From positions 62,001 through 126,000 of the forward strand of contig NZ_NQKI01000006.1 in assembly GCF_002269125.1 (NCBI RefSeq): DNA of 64,000 nt. The letters are read 5' to 3'. A program made the translations under genes and the position numbers. Below, one piece after another: positions 17,475 to 26,340 of the stretch. The notes below the pieces were generated by a model, which saw only the letters and a program-made list of their open reading frames with translations, searched no databases and was not told the DNA's origin. Source of the stretch: Pseudomonas lundensis. Lineage in GTDB: Bacteria > Pseudomonadota > Gammaproteobacteria > Pseudomonadales > Pseudomonadaceae. Numbering within the stretch: the stretch's first letter is position 1; every line of letters starts with the position of its first letter.

Positions 17475-18443
17475 TTACTTGGCAGCATCGCCAATCGTGA
17501 TTACACCCGCCGAGCCCTTGATGCTGTTCGCAACCAGATCCCAGTTGGTGCCCGTGGCCAGCTCAGCGCTGGTCGGAGACTTGCCGCCGTTGGCGGTGTC
17601 CCAAGTGAAGCCCTTGAGGCCCAGGCCGAACGAATAATCGCTTTGCATGGTGGTTTCGATGCGCTCCTTACCGTTGGAGGTTTCGATGTTGGTAATCAGG
17701 TCGGAACCGTCCATCACCACCGCCGCGCCGTCAGCCAGGCTCAACACCTTCTGCTTGTCAGGAGTGCCCGCCTCGAACAAAGCGGCCGCATCCGTAACGA
17801 TCACGGCCTTGCCGAGAATATCGACCACCTGCACGCCGCTGAAGCTGAACAGGCGCTCAGCGTTGGCCAGGTTCTGACCCAGCAACTTGTGGTACATGGC
17901 GCCGGTCATCACCTGGGCGACAAGGCGCTGCGAAGCATCACCGAACAGCGCGTGCGCGTTGTTGATAGCGATGTAGTTCAAGCCGCCAGTGGCGGAAACG
18001 TCGTTGGTAGCGCCCGGCTGGTTGCCGATGGCAGCGACCAGGGCGGCGATGGCGGTGTTCAACTGATCCGACATGATGGCTTCGGACAGGTTGCGGCTGA
18101 TTACTTCCAGCGCTTCTTCGGGGTTCTTCTGAACCCACGACAGTTGCGAAGGCTCCCACAGGATCGGGCCGAACCCGCCTGCGATCTTCACAGAGTCGTA
18201 CTGCTTCTGAGCAAGCGGCGTTGCTGCCTGAGTGCCGTTGGCAGCGTAACGGTCTACACGACGTTGCGCGCCGTGCAGGCCAGCCCAGAAGGACTCTTGC
18301 AGGAAGTCGCCGTCGATACCTTGGGTAGTCAAGCGGATGGTGCCTGCGGAGGCAGCGTTGAACTTCGCAACGTCCTGCGTCAGAGTTTCGATGGTGATTT
18401 TCTTCAGGTAATCGTTGAATACCTTCATGTTCGACAGGGACAT
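17475..18443 (-). CDS. Major capsid protein
   Basis: A 322-residue protein immediately downstream of the scaffold gene. It contains long helices near the N-terminus, LNTAIAALVAAIG, and a conserved GVQVVDILGKAVIVTDAAAL-type strand region, as in capsid proteins coupled to a separate scaffold. An HK97-like fold is expected from family knowledge. AGGAG precedes the start. It is the only protein of suitable size and position for the shell. Confidence 0.85.
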   Translation of the reverse strand: MSLSNMKVFNDYLKKITIETLTQDVAKFNAASAGTIRLTTQGIDGDFLQESFWAGLHGAQRRVDRYAANGTQAATPLAQKQYDSVKIAGGFGPILWEPSQLSWVQKNPEEALEVISRNLSEAIMSDQLNTAIAALVAAIGNQPGATNDVSATGGLNYIAINNAHALFGDASQRLVAQVMTGAMYHKLLGQNLANAERLFSFSGVQVVDILGKAVIVTDAAALFEAGTPDKQKVLSLADGAAVVMDGSDLITNIETSNGKERIETTMQSDYSFGLGLKGFTWDTANGGKSPTSAELATGTNWDLVANSIKGSAGVITIGDAAK

Positions 18444-18452
18444 GGTGACTCC

Positions 18453-19190
18453 TTAACTGGTTGCGGTCATGGCCTTGATAGCGGCGACTCGGTCGTCTTT
18501 GCCCCCGCCAAAATTGCCCTTGGTGTTTTGGTTGTTGCCACCGCCGTTCTGAGCGCCGCCGCCAATGGCGCCGGAACTCTTCAGGATGTGGTCGCGGTGC
18601 GGGTACTGCGAGACGAGTGTTTCGATAGCTTCGTCGAAGTCGGCCAGCTCACCAGGGCGTGCGCGACTGAAAATCTTCTGACCTTGGGCGTCGTAAGCGA
18701 CCACCTTGCCGTCTTCAACTTTCAGGTTTTGCCCGAACGTGGCTTGAACCATGTCAGCCGGAACAGCCAGCTTGTCGGCGATGAACTTCGAGCGGGAGAA
18801 GCTGCCGCCGATCTTCTCGGCATACAGCTGCTGCTCGAAGGTCTGCGCCTTGCCGGTCACTTCGTCCAACTGGAGCTGGAAGGCTTTACTGATTTCGGCT
18901 TTAACCTTCTCGATTTCACCGGCATCCACCAGTGTTTTGGCGTCGAGATTGGCTACGGTTGCCAGGGCTTTTTTGGCTGCGGCCGGATCGTCGATGCCTT
19001 CAAAAGCCTTTACGGCCTTCTCAGCATTATCGGCGCGCTCGCGGTGGCCCTTGGCTTCGGAGTTCAGGCGCGTGATGGTGGCCACGGTGCCAGGAGCATC
19101 AAATGCCACCTCTTTGCCGTCCTCATGGACATAGACAGGCTTGCCATCTTGCAGAACCGCGTTGCCGTTTTCATCGAGCTTCAGCTTCAT
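18453..19190 (-). CDS. Capsid scaffold protein
   Basis: A 245-residue, highly charged helical protein. Residues 40-125 form a predicted coiled coil (RERADNAEKAVKAFEGIDD and following), and the C-terminus is Gly/Asn rich (IGGGAQNGGGNNQNTKGNF) with a final basic DDRVAAIKAM helix that would bind the shell protein. It lies between the minor head and capsid genes, the usual scaffold position. No protease motif is seen, so it probably exits intact. Confidence 0.82.
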   Translation of the reverse strand: MKLKLDENGNAVLQDGKPVYVHEDGKEVAFDAPGTVATITRLNSEAKGHRERADNAEKAVKAFEGIDDPAAAKKALATVANLDAKTLVDAGEIEKVKAEISKAFQLQLDEVTGKAQTFEQQLYAEKIGGSFSRSKFIADKLAVPADMVQATFGQNLKVEDGKVVAYDAQGQKIFSRARPGELADFDEAIETLVSQYPHRDHILKSSGAIGGGAQNGGGNNQNTKGNFGGGKDDRVAAIKAMTATS

Positions 19191-19267
19191 TTCGTCTCTC
19201 TAGGCCATCCGGCCAGTTGTCGGGCCATCCGGCCCAGTGCGCCCCGCTCATCCGAACAGACAGGCAA

Positions 19268-19294
19268 TAAAAAGCCCCGGCAATGGCCGAGGCT
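19268..19294 (-). terminator. Terminator between minor head and scaffold genes
   Basis: Minus strand AGCCTCGGC-CATT-GCCGGGGCT followed by TTTTATT. It separates the packaging/portal genes from the scaffold-capsid genes. Confidence 0.72.
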
Positions 19295-19303
19295 GTGAAA
19301 GTG

Positions 19304-19339
19304 CGCGCTACGTTTTGTGAGCGCGTTAAACGTGGCGCG
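19304..19339 (+). repeat. Dispersed inverted repeat, copy A
   Basis: Left arm CGCGCTACG, 18-base spacer beginning TTTT and ending AAA, right arm CGTGGCGCG. It is one of four copies in the prophage (others at 24021, 31935 and 45354). This copy lies in the 154-base gap between the minor head and scaffold genes, next to a terminator. Confidence 0.75.
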
Positions 19340-19344
19340 GAAAA

Positions 19345-20460
19345 CTACAAGCCCGCCCGGCCGAATGCCGCGGCGTCCTGCTCGCGTAGCTGATCAAGGG
19401 TGAGCAGCTTGCCCTTGTCGTTGTAGAACTGATCGAGGTCGAGACCACCATCACGCAGCAGCTTGCCGCGCGCCGGGCCTAACACCTGATCCTGCCTTGC
19501 CGCGCCCTGCGACTTGATCCATTCGCCATAGTTCGTTGACTGCGGCACCTGACCATCCATGCTAGCCCTGACACCTTCTGGCAGCCCCTTGGCCTGCTTC
19601 AAGGCTTCATAGCTTGCGATGATCGGGGTTGAAGTCGAGCGGCAGCACCAGTGCAGTTTGCCCGGCCCGCTGAGCCAGGGCACCTTGTGGCCAACAGGGG
19701 CGTGATCGTCGTCATTGGTGTAAATGAGGCGGTCGCGCAGCCTGCAAGGGGCGCTAGTCCTACCATCCAGCGTGCTTAGCCAGCTAACCTCAGCAACAAT
19801 GTCGCTGTTAGCCTTGTAGTAGGACTCGCGCACGCCCTGCGCCGTGTGGCTAATAGCCGTGCGGACCATCGACTCTACGTCGCGACGGCTGCGCTCGATG
19901 ATCCCGTCAGCATAGCCCTGAGCCTTGGTGCCCATGATGCGGCGCACGATCTGGCCTGTGGTTTGTCCCTCGACCATCCCCATGCGAATGCTGTCGCGGA
20001 TCTTTGCAGCCCGGCCCGCCTCAAGGTCGCCCATCCACTCCTTGAGCAAGCGCCCTTGGAATGGCCGAGCAAGCGCAATGCCACGCACTTGGGCAAGACT
20101 TACAGTGCTCAGGCGGACCTGAGCCAGTACCTGCGCAGGGATAACCTTGGCGAACAACGCGCCCTGATAGCCAGCCTCGTACTGACCAATGCTCACAACA
20201 GATTCGGCCATAGCTTCGCCAATCGAGGCGTAAACCGACTTATTCAGCTCGTACACAGAGGCCAAGACGGTGTTTAAGTGTCTGGTCGTGTATGAGTCAG
20301 GCCCAAGACGCTCAATCGCTTCTATCAGCTTTACACGCAGATCAGCGTCCACGCTATTGAGCAGCCGCATAACCTTGCGAACCTCGGCATTGCTGAGGTG
20401 TTGAAGGTCTACCGCGTGGCCGATGGAGGCTGCCTGCATCTGCTCGTTGACGGTTGCCAT
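19345..20460 (-). CDS. Minor head protein (Mu gpF / SPP1 gp7-like)
   Basis: A 371-residue protein with the head-morphogenesis domain at about 190-300, including SMVRTAISHTAQGVRESYY, STLDGRTSAPCRLRD and GKLHWCCRSTSTPI. These show the Cys/His-containing motif typical of the SPP1 gp7 family. It follows the portal gene with no gap. It is thought to be a few-copy internal head protein needed for DNA exit. Confidence 0.9.
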   Translation of the reverse strand: MATVNEQMQAASIGHAVDLQHLSNAEVRKVMRLLNSVDADLRVKLIEAIERLGPDSYTTRHLNTVLASVYELNKSVYASIGEAMAESVVSIGQYEAGYQGALFAKVIPAQVLAQVRLSTVSLAQVRGIALARPFQGRLLKEWMGDLEAGRAAKIRDSIRMGMVEGQTTGQIVRRIMGTKAQGYADGIIERSRRDVESMVRTAISHTAQGVRESYYKANSDIVAEVSWLSTLDGRTSAPCRLRDRLIYTNDDDHAPVGHKVPWLSGPGKLHWCCRSTSTPIIASYEALKQAKGLPEGVRASMDGQVPQSTNYGEWIKSQGAARQDQVLGPARGKLLRDGGLDLDQFYNDKGKLLTLDQLREQDAAAFGRAGL

Positions 20461-21837
20461 TTACAGCTCCCCGAGCGCTGGCCCTTGTGAGTCGATCTTT
20501 TCCAGCTCATCAGCCCAGTCGTATTCATCGCTGATCACACCGCGCCGCTGCATTTCAGTGAACAGTGTTTCCTTGGAAATCATGCCAGCGTTCGCCATGG
20601 CCACCAGCGTGGGCAGTGACACTTCGGGCATGTAATCCACGTCGAAGCTGCCGCGCATCTCAACCGTGCCACCCTCGCCCAGGCTTCGGTAGTCGGCCAT
20701 GAACTGGAGCAGCTGAGCCAGGCAGTCGGCGAAGTGGTTCGCCATGCGCGACAGTGGGGAAAGATCCTGCGCAGCCTCTTCTTCGGCCTGCGTGGCCGTT
20801 TTGGTGGCAGACTTGTCAGGCGTGAGCAGCTTTGCTCCAGCCATACGCATTTCCGCAATCAGGTCTAACAAAGCCTGACGTCCGGCATCGACAGCCTTGC
20901 CGGTGTGCTCGACATACTTCATGTCGCCGTTAATGGGCAGGTCCGTAAGCGCCCCGGTGCCCACCTTGAACTCAGGCGGGATTACCTTCCCTTGATTGTC
21001 GTACTGGGCCTGCACGCCGATACGCACCAGAATAGGCACGCGGATCACATGCAGGATGTTGTCTTGGTCGCTCTGGCTCTGCCAGTGCTTGATGTTGAGG
21101 TGGGCCAGCTCCAGCAGCGGCGGCTTAGCCGTCATAAAGCCTGTGCGCCCTGTGTAGAACGTCACCCAGGGGATTACGCTAAGGTTGGTTGTCCCCTGAT
21201 CGTGAATCGCCCATACGCCACCCTCATTAGGCTTGCGGTAGGTCGTCCACTTGCCAGGCTCCAGCACGCGAATCTGTGCGACGCGTTTGGTGCCGAAGTC
21301 TCCGTCAGACTCTTCGATCATTTCGCGGTAACGCACCTGGCTCAGTACGCCATCACGCACGCGCCACCCGCAAACCTGCTCAGGCTTCACCATGACGACG
21401 TAAGGGCGAACCCCGGCTGCCTTCTCATCGGCCTGAGTGCGAACACCTTCCGCCTTCTGGTGGTCAACGAACGCGTGACACAAGCCGTGGCTGAGACCTT
21501 CCCGAAAGAAGTCCACCGACCAAGCGTTGATGTCGTTGTTCGCGTTGTCGATGTTGCTGGCCAGCTCCACGACCTGCTCAGGCACGTCGTCACCCAGTTG
21601 CAGCGGCTCAGCGAACACGCGGGAGGTCATGTTTCCGACCGTCTCGGAGTAGGCAGGCAGCAGCGTGGACAGGCGCAAACGCTCTTTGTAAACCTCATCG
21701 TCTTCTGCCGGGTACTTAGGCAGTAAAGCCGGAGCCGCACGCATGGCCAGCGTCCCGCCCATCAGAGGCGTAATCACGTCCCAATAGGAGCTCATCTGGT
21801 CTACGGCATCCAGTGTGATGCTTGGGTCGTTGGACAT
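20461..21837 (-). CDS. Portal protein (DUF4055 type)
   Basis: A 458-residue protein with the DUF4055-type portal layout: early YKERLRLSTLLPAYSETVGNM, a central IPWVTFYTGR strand, then HLNIKHWQSQSDQDNILHVI and a late helical ATQAEEEAAQDLSPLS segment. It sits between the terminase large subunit and the minor head protein. It forms the dodecameric ring for DNA packaging. Confidence 0.88.
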   Translation of the reverse strand: MSNDPSITLDAVDQMSSYWDVITPLMGGTLAMRAAPALLPKYPAEDDEVYKERLRLSTLLPAYSETVGNMTSRVFAEPLQLGDDVPEQVVELASNIDNANNDINAWSVDFFREGLSHGLCHAFVDHQKAEGVRTQADEKAAGVRPYVVMVKPEQVCGWRVRDGVLSQVRYREMIEESDGDFGTKRVAQIRVLEPGKWTTYRKPNEGGVWAIHDQGTTNLSVIPWVTFYTGRTGFMTAKPPLLELAHLNIKHWQSQSDQDNILHVIRVPILVRIGVQAQYDNQGKVIPPEFKVGTGALTDLPINGDMKYVEHTGKAVDAGRQALLDLIAEMRMAGAKLLTPDKSATKTATQAEEEAAQDLSPLSRMANHFADCLAQLLQFMADYRSLGEGGTVEMRGSFDVDYMPEVSLPTLVAMANAGMISKETLFTEMQRRGVISDEYDWADELEKIDSQGPALGEL

Positions 21838-21839
21838 GA

Positions 21840-23120
21840 TTACATTCTCAGAGGCTGGGTGGATGTTGTGGCAACGTGGATAGGGAAGCGATAGACGACG
21901 AAGTAACCGAAGGCATCGGCCGGGTCTTCCGTCCCATCCTTGGCTGGCTCGCCTTGTTCGGTATATGCCTGCTGCTCCAGCACTTGCGTGGTGTGCGGGC
22001 AGCGGTTGGTATTGATCAGCAAAGCTCTCTCGCCGTCGCCATTCAGGAACTGGGCGTTGACCGACAACACTCGATCGCGAACAAATGGGTTCGAAGGATT
22101 GACCTGTAGATTGAATCCAGCCTGCCGAAGCAACGCGTGATCCGACTCGCTGCCGTTCACGCTCTTGCGGTTCTTCCCGCTGGCATCCGGGTAAACGGTG
22201 ATGTTGTGACCCTGAAAACGCTGCTTGATGGCCACAATCATTGCAGGCGTGTCGAATAGCTTGGTGATCTCATCCAGCAGCAGGGCTTGGCCACCGCGCA
22301 GAACGAACACGCAGGCCGCCATGCGGTTGATGTTGAAGTCCATTCCGATGTGCAGAGGCTCACCAGGGCGGATCGTCTCGTAGGTGTGATTCTTCACCCG
22401 GCAAAAGTTCGGGTAGACCGACCCGGAGGTCAGGTTGACGAATAGGCCATCGATGTAAGCGTCCACCAGATTGGCCGGGTACGACTTGCGCAGGGACGGG
22501 ATGTAGTCAACTGGCAGGTTTTTGGCGTTCTGCCGTGTGCTGGCATGGACAATCCCGTAGAACTCGCGCTGCTCAGGCTCGTCGACCAGCTCCTTGACGA
22601 ACTTGCGGTGAACCCAGTTGAACCCTTCTGGCGTCGTCGTAACGTCGATGGTGTTCTGATCGCGCCCAGGCCAAACCGTGGACATGCGGGCGATAATCTT
22701 CTTCCAGGCGCTGTCAGCCTTCTTGATCGGCATACAGTCGATCTCATCGACCAGCGCATGCGCAATGTTGAAGCCGACGATGCGGTGCGGGTGCTCCATG
22801 CTCTTGCACACAATGGTGCTCAAGCATCGGCCCCGGTTGTCGCGCAGGTAAACGCGCTTCTTGCTGGCCACAATGTCCGCGAACAAGCCGAACGCTTCGG
22901 CCACGCCCGGCATGGTGTCAAAGAAAATGTCGGTGATCTGCGGATAGGTCGGCGCGAAGTAGCCCTGCGGAATGCCGGGGAACTCCAGCGCGTTGACGCA
23001 CATTCGCACACACCCCACGAACGTCTTGCCGCTGCGATAACCTCCGACGAACGCCATGAACTTTTTGTGACTCTTGATGAACTCAAACTGCGGCTTGTTC
23101 AGCATCAGGACGGCTTGCAT
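21840..23120 (-). CDS. terL: Terminase large subunit
   Basis: A 426-residue packaging motor. Walker A GGYRSGKT is at residues 26-33, Walker B with catalytic Glu is in ALVDEID (about 125-131), and the coupling motif region includes TTTPEGFNWV. The nuclease domain shows Asp clusters GMDFN, YPDASG and DPADAFGYF. The start overlaps the small-subunit gene by 38 bases; GGGGT lies upstream of this ATG, while a second ATG five codons on has no ribosome site. Confidence 0.95.
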   Translation of the reverse strand: MQAVLMLNKPQFEFIKSHKKFMAFVGGYRSGKTFVGCVRMCVNALEFPGIPQGYFAPTYPQITDIFFDTMPGVAEAFGLFADIVASKKRVYLRDNRGRCLSTIVCKSMEHPHRIVGFNIAHALVDEIDCMPIKKADSAWKKIIARMSTVWPGRDQNTIDVTTTPEGFNWVHRKFVKELVDEPEQREFYGIVHASTRQNAKNLPVDYIPSLRKSYPANLVDAYIDGLFVNLTSGSVYPNFCRVKNHTYETIRPGEPLHIGMDFNINRMAACVFVLRGGQALLLDEITKLFDTPAMIVAIKQRFQGHNITVYPDASGKNRKSVNGSESDHALLRQAGFNLQVNPSNPFVRDRVLSVNAQFLNGDGERALLINTNRCPHTTQVLEQQAYTEQGEPAKDGTEDPADAFGYFVVYRFPIHVATTSTQPLRM

Positions 23121-23625
23121 CTTCTACCCCGATGATGACTTGCTTGGGTTCAGGCAAACCCTTATTCGGGTCTTCCAGCTCGCGGCGCAGCTTCTCGTTG
23201 GTGAGACGACGAGTCTCAAGGTCTTCTTTCGTGCGCTCTAGGCTCTCGACTCTGGCGGTCAGCCGGTCGATTAAACCTGAGTAGTCGCGCACCTTACTGG
23301 TAGTCGCCTTCTCGCCGTCTTCGATCTTTTCGCTGTCAATCTCCAGCTCATTGCCGAACTCATTCTCACGACTTAGCACACGCATCAATCGAATGCGCGT
23401 CAAACGCAGCTCGTCATCAACCCGACCCAGCTCAATGCTGGCAAGTAGGTTGTTCTCTTCATCGGTCAGGAACTGGCTATAGATAGAGCCGGGCTTGGCG
23501 GCGTGCTTATTCGCCTTATTGGCTTTAGACGCAGCCCCGCCGTGTAACTTGCACTTAGAGGAACCCGGAACAGCGTGTCGCTTGCATGGTTCCCCTGAGC
23601 GCGTTTTAGCGCCGCATTGGGCCAT
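23083..23625 (-). CDS. terS: Terminase small subunit-like protein
   Basis: A 180-residue protein directly upstream of terL and overlapping it. The N-terminus has the zinc-knuckle pattern C4...C14...C25xxH28GG (CKLHGGAASK), common in phage DNA-binding proteins next to terL. A long coiled coil follows (DRLTARVESLERTKEDLETR). Small terminase function is inferred from position and the DNA-binding/oligomerisation layout. Confidence 0.8.
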   Translation of the reverse strand: MAQCGAKTRSGEPCKRHAVPGSSKCKLHGGAASKANKANKHAAKPGSIYSQFLTDEENNLLASIELGRVDDELRLTRIRLMRVLSRENEFGNELEIDSEKIEDGEKATTSKVRDYSGLIDRLTARVESLERTKEDLETRRLTNEKLRRELEDPNKGLPEPKQVIIGVEDASRPDAEQAAV

Positions 23626-23696
23626 GGGCTTGCCTCATTCATGGGGTGTTTCGCGAAAGGGTGTTCATTCAACGTCGTTCGAACGTCATTCAATGG

Positions 23697-24002
23697 TTAT
23701 TCAAACCATCCAGTTGCCTCTGTGCCGCAACCACGGCAGTACACCGCGCCATTGGCCTGCTTGCCCCGGCGCATGATGAAGAAGTCTTCGGAGCCGCAAT
23801 TGCACTGATAGCTCTCATCGCCTTCAGATGGCCCATAGGGCCACTTGAATACGCCTCGGTGCGAACTACAGGCCGGGCACTCAAGATTCCGCTGGCCCGC
23901 CGGCGCTACAGCCACCCATTCATGCTTGCATTGGGAGCAGATGGCTTCACCGGAAGAGTGAGGATCGTTGGGCCGCTTGAACTCCAGCACCTTGACGCTC
24001 AT
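23697..24002 (-). CDS. Zinc-ribbon protein
   Basis: A 101-residue protein with three paired-cysteine knuckles: CSQC (22-25) with CPAC (42-45), CNC (about 67-69), and CRGC near the C-terminus. It lies between the holin pair and the terminase genes. It may be an HNH-less relative of packaging accessory proteins or a transcription factor. The function is unknown. Confidence 0.72.
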   Translation of the reverse strand: MSVKVLEFKRPNDPHSSGEAICSQCKHEWVAVAPAGQRNLECPACSSHRGVFKWPYGPSEGDESYQCNCGSEDFFIMRRGKQANGAVYCRGCGTEATGWFE

Positions 24003-24020
24003 ACAAATCCCTCACAATTG

Positions 24021-24056
24021 CGCGCCACGATTTGGCGCATTCGAAAACGTGGCGCG
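24021..24056 (+). repeat. Dispersed inverted repeat, copy B
   Basis: Perfect arms CGCGCCACG and CGTGGCGCG around an 18-base spacer ending in AAAA. It fills the 56-base gap between the holin-like gene and the zinc-ribbon gene, so it is entirely intergenic. Confidence 0.8.
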
Positions 24057-24058
24057 GC

Positions 24059-24343
24059 TCAATCCATCCGCAGAATGCGAGCGACATTGCCCCGAGCGCG
24101 ATATACCAGTACCGACAGAACAATCAGTACCATCAACAGGAAAGGCGACACCGTCGGCACGGGCTTGGAAAACATCACCGACAACGTGATAAGTAGTGAC
24201 TCGCACCCTGTGCCAACGGCCAGCAAGTAAGCCAGCCATGACACTCCTGCGCGGTACCGAGCACCGTCACGGCGATAAGCCGCAATGCGGTAGCAAATGG
24301 CGCCACACAGGGCGCCTGCAATTAACGTCCAAGGGTCAACCAT
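24059..24343 (-). CDS. Small membrane protein, holin-like
   Basis: A 94-residue protein starting MVDPWTLIAGALCGAICYRI, with GGAGG five bases upstream of this ATG. It has three hydrophobic segments (about 5-20, 35-55 and 65-85) and a short basic tail (YRARGNVARILRMD). It overlaps the upstream holin gene by eight bases. Together they form a lysis-type pair; which one acts as holin and which as antiholin cannot be told. Confidence 0.7.
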   Translation of the reverse strand: MVDPWTLIAGALCGAICYRIAAYRRDGARYRAGVSWLAYLLAVGTGCESLLITLSVMFSKPVPTVSPFLLMVLIVLSVLVYRARGNVARILRMD

Positions 24344-24707
24344 TGCGACCTCCAAAGCGGTCAGCGATGAAGCGCAACCAGCCAGGCGTCTTTCCGCCTT
24401 GAACCCACTCCAACAGGCTGATGCAGATCACCACGCAAAACAGTGCGCCGAAGAAGGCCACCAGACCCGAGGTGTTGGCCCAGTTGCGGCCCATCACCTC
24501 GCTCGACACGTAATAGCCCAGCACCCAAGAGGCAAGGAAGTAACCGAAGCGCGACCAGGGCGTCAGCTCTCTGGCAAATACCACAAAGAACATGGCACCG
24601 GCAAAAGCCCCGACCACTGCATTTACATCAATTCCAGGGATAAGGCTGGCAGTGGTCATGCCAACAGCAGCCGTCACCGCCAGCGCACCGGTACTCGGTT
24701 CGGCCAT
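24336..24707 (-). CDS. Putative holin
   Basis: A 123-residue protein starting MAEPSTGALAVTAAVGMTTA with GGAG upstream. Several hydrophobic helices follow, including AVVGAFAGAMFFVVFA, FLASWVLGYYVSSEVMG and LVAFFGALFCVVICISLLEW, then a basic C-terminus (RFIADRFGGRNG). Layout and position before the terminase fit a holin. No endolysin follows it here. Confidence 0.75.
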   Translation of the reverse strand: MAEPSTGALAVTAAVGMTTASLIPGIDVNAVVGAFAGAMFFVVFARELTPWSRFGYFLASWVLGYYVSSEVMGRNWANTSGLVAFFGALFCVVICISLLEWVQGGKTPGWLRFIADRFGGRNG

Positions 24708-24725
24708 CGTTGATACTCCACAAAG

Positions 24726-24747
24726 AAAAAACCCGCACAAAGGCGGG
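24726..24747 (-). terminator. Terminator upstream of the holin gene
   Basis: Minus strand CCCGC-CTTTGT-GCGGG followed by TTTTTT. It lies just upstream of the holin start and would stop transcription arriving from the right unless antitermination occurs, as at the lambda Q-controlled late region. Confidence 0.72.
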
Positions 24748-24801
24748 CGTATGGCTCCGTGCTATCGTCGACGCCCCTACAGCAAGACGATGGACCGAGC
24801 C

Positions 24802-25254
24802 ATGGCAAAAACAAATATCGAGCGTTTTGATGAGATGAGCGCAGACATACTCGCCCACCTGTATGAAGCATTCCCTGTGCACACAGGTGTATCGCCCCGG
24901 ACTGCAGGCCTCGCCGAGGTCGAAATCCTGGACTATGACCCTGTGACTGGAACTTCCGAAACCGCCGGAGAGCGCGACCCGGAAACCGATTTCTTTGAGG
25001 CGACTTTGGCTTGGCTGGTCCAGTCAGGATTTGTGCTGCGCAAAGATAACGGTCATTTCTCCTGTACCTACGTACTGACCTCGCTCGGACTTCAGGCGCT
25101 TAAGCACGTACCAAAGCCATCACTCGGCAGCGAGACCCTTGGAGAAAAGCTCTCCACCGCCACCAAGAGCGGAGCCAAGGAGATGGCCAAGGAGGCTCTG
25201 AATCAGGCTTTGTCCATCGGCATGCGAGTGCTTACAAAGAGCACCGAACTTTAG
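24802..25254 (+). CDS. Plus-strand moron, winged-helix-like protein
   Basis: A 150-residue soluble protein beginning MAKTNIERFDEMSADILAHL (an ATG four codons upstream is also possible). The pattern of helices followed by ATLAWLVQSGFVLR and a short TYVLTSLGLQAL strand-helix looks like a winged helix. The C-terminal 50 residues are Lys/Ala rich. It lies opposite to the flanking late genes, between the early operon's terminator and the lysis genes. No family is recognised. Confidence 0.65.
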   Translation: MAKTNIERFDEMSADILAHLYEAFPVHTGVSPRTAGLAEVEILDYDPVTGTSETAGERDPETDFFEATLAWLVQSGFVLRKDNGHFSCTYVLTSLGLQALKHVPKPSLGSETLGEKLSTATKSGAKEMAKEALNQALSIGMRVLTKSTEL

Positions 25255-25592
25255 ATCTCGGTTCTCACGCTTTCCCGACAGAGCAGCCGTACAGACGCTT
25301 GCAGCGACTTGACGTCTCCCCTGAGCGCCCGGATCTCAGCACCACCATCGGTCGGAGCGAGATCCTGGGGCGCCGCTTTACCGCCACCACTCGCCGGACG
25401 AGCCCGATCAAGCAGCTCATCTAACCGGCTCAGCTCTATACGCCTGGAGTCAAGGCGCTTACTGACAGCGACAAGTGTTTCTGCAGCCTTCTGAAAGCGC
25501 TCCAGCGCCTCCGCATGGAGCTTCGTCGCCTCGGCCAACTTCCGCTCGTCGCTAATAATCATTTCAACCAGGCAGCGGTATTCACTCTTCAT
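25251..25592 (-). CDS. Small coiled-coil protein
   Basis: A 113-residue protein starting MKSEYRCLVEMIISDERKL, chosen because CGGAG lies seven bases upstream. Residues 15-70 form a predicted coiled coil, then an Ala/Gly/Pro linker and a second short coil (GDVKSLQASVRLLCRES). It overlaps the convergent plus-strand gene by four bases. The function is unknown. Confidence 0.6.
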   Translation of the reverse strand: MKSEYRCLVEMIISDERKLAEATKLHAEALERFQKAAETLVAVSKRLDSRRIELSRLDELLDRARPASGGGKAAPQDLAPTDGGAEIRALRGDVKSLQASVRLLCRESVRTEI

Positions 25593-25697
25593 CGCCGAAC
25601 TCCGAAAGCAAATGCCCTGCGCATGCAGAGACACTAATGAGGCCCTCGTTGAACTTGCAGGCAGAGGTTCCGAGGGGTTTGGGTAAATCGTGGGCAC

Positions 25698-25724
25698 AAA
25701 AAAACCCGACACAGTGGCCGGGTT
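25698..25724 (-). terminator. Terminator at the end of the early-left operon
   Basis: Minus strand stem AACCCGG/TCGGGTT-type with a GC-rich centre followed by TTTTTTT. It lies about 70 bases after the last early gene (25795), so it likely ends the replication operon and may be a target of late antitermination. Confidence 0.72.
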
Positions 25725-25794
25725 CTTTGTTGTCATTCTTAACACGCAAGAAGGACAAGATAGGCATTAATCTATGCCATTCTGCCACTATCCG

Positions 25795-26340
25795 TCAAGC
25801 AGCATTTTGAGCAATCAACCCTTCCCCATCCAGAATGCCCTGAGCCTCACTCAGCGCCTCATCAACTCTGCGCCGCAGGTCCTTGCAGATGGCGGACTTC
25901 CAGCGGTATTGGGTGCGCTCGGGTACCGGATCATCTAGCCAGTTATCCATCGAATACCAGCCCGCAGGCAGGACGCTAGTTGAGCGCTTGCTCTCCTGAC
26001 CTGGGAGCTTGGGCATAGCCCATGTCACGACGGCCGCATGTCTGAATCGCTCCGGCGCTGGCGACCTAATGGCCTTGGCAATCAAGATTATCGCGGCGTG
26101 TTTGCGCTCCGCGTGGGTCGAGTACTGGGCGACCAGCGCATTCCAATGATCAGGGGCGAGCTGGGCACGAAGCCTTGCGTGAACCATGCAGTCGACGAGG
26201 AATGCAGCCTCCTTCCCGACGATCTCCCCCTTCTGCTTGGCGCACTGCACCTTTGGCTCGAAGTCGCAGCCGCCGGCGGAGTTGATCGTTTCGGCGGCCA
26301 GGGCCCGGACTACTGCTGCCACAACATTTCTGTAAGTCAT
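25795..26340 (-). CDS. Last early-left gene, possible late regulator
   Basis: A 181-residue protein starting MTYRNVVAAVVRALAAETIN. It overlaps ninG by four bases and is the last gene before the operon terminator and the late region. That is the position of Q-type late activators in lambdoid phages. It has a basic central part (THAERKHAAIILIAKAI) and a C-terminal helix. No zinc finger or clear helix-turn-helix is seen, so the regulator role is inference from position only. Confidence 0.7.
   Translation of the reverse strand: MTYRNVVAAVVRALAAETINSAGGCDFEPKVQCAKQKGEIVGKEAAFLVDCMVHARLRAQLAPDHWNALVAQYSTHAERKHAAIILIAKAIRSPAPERFRHAAVVTWAMPKLPGQESKRSTSVLPAGWYSMDNWLDDPVPERTQYRWKSAICKDLRRRVDEALSEAQGILDGEGLIAQNAA

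Noticed and set aside
17409..19298. Long plus-strand open frame across the capsid and scaffold genes
   Set aside because: It is a mirror of well-supported minus-strand genes, lacks a natural protein composition and has no ribosome site; long shadow frames are common in GC-rich DNA.
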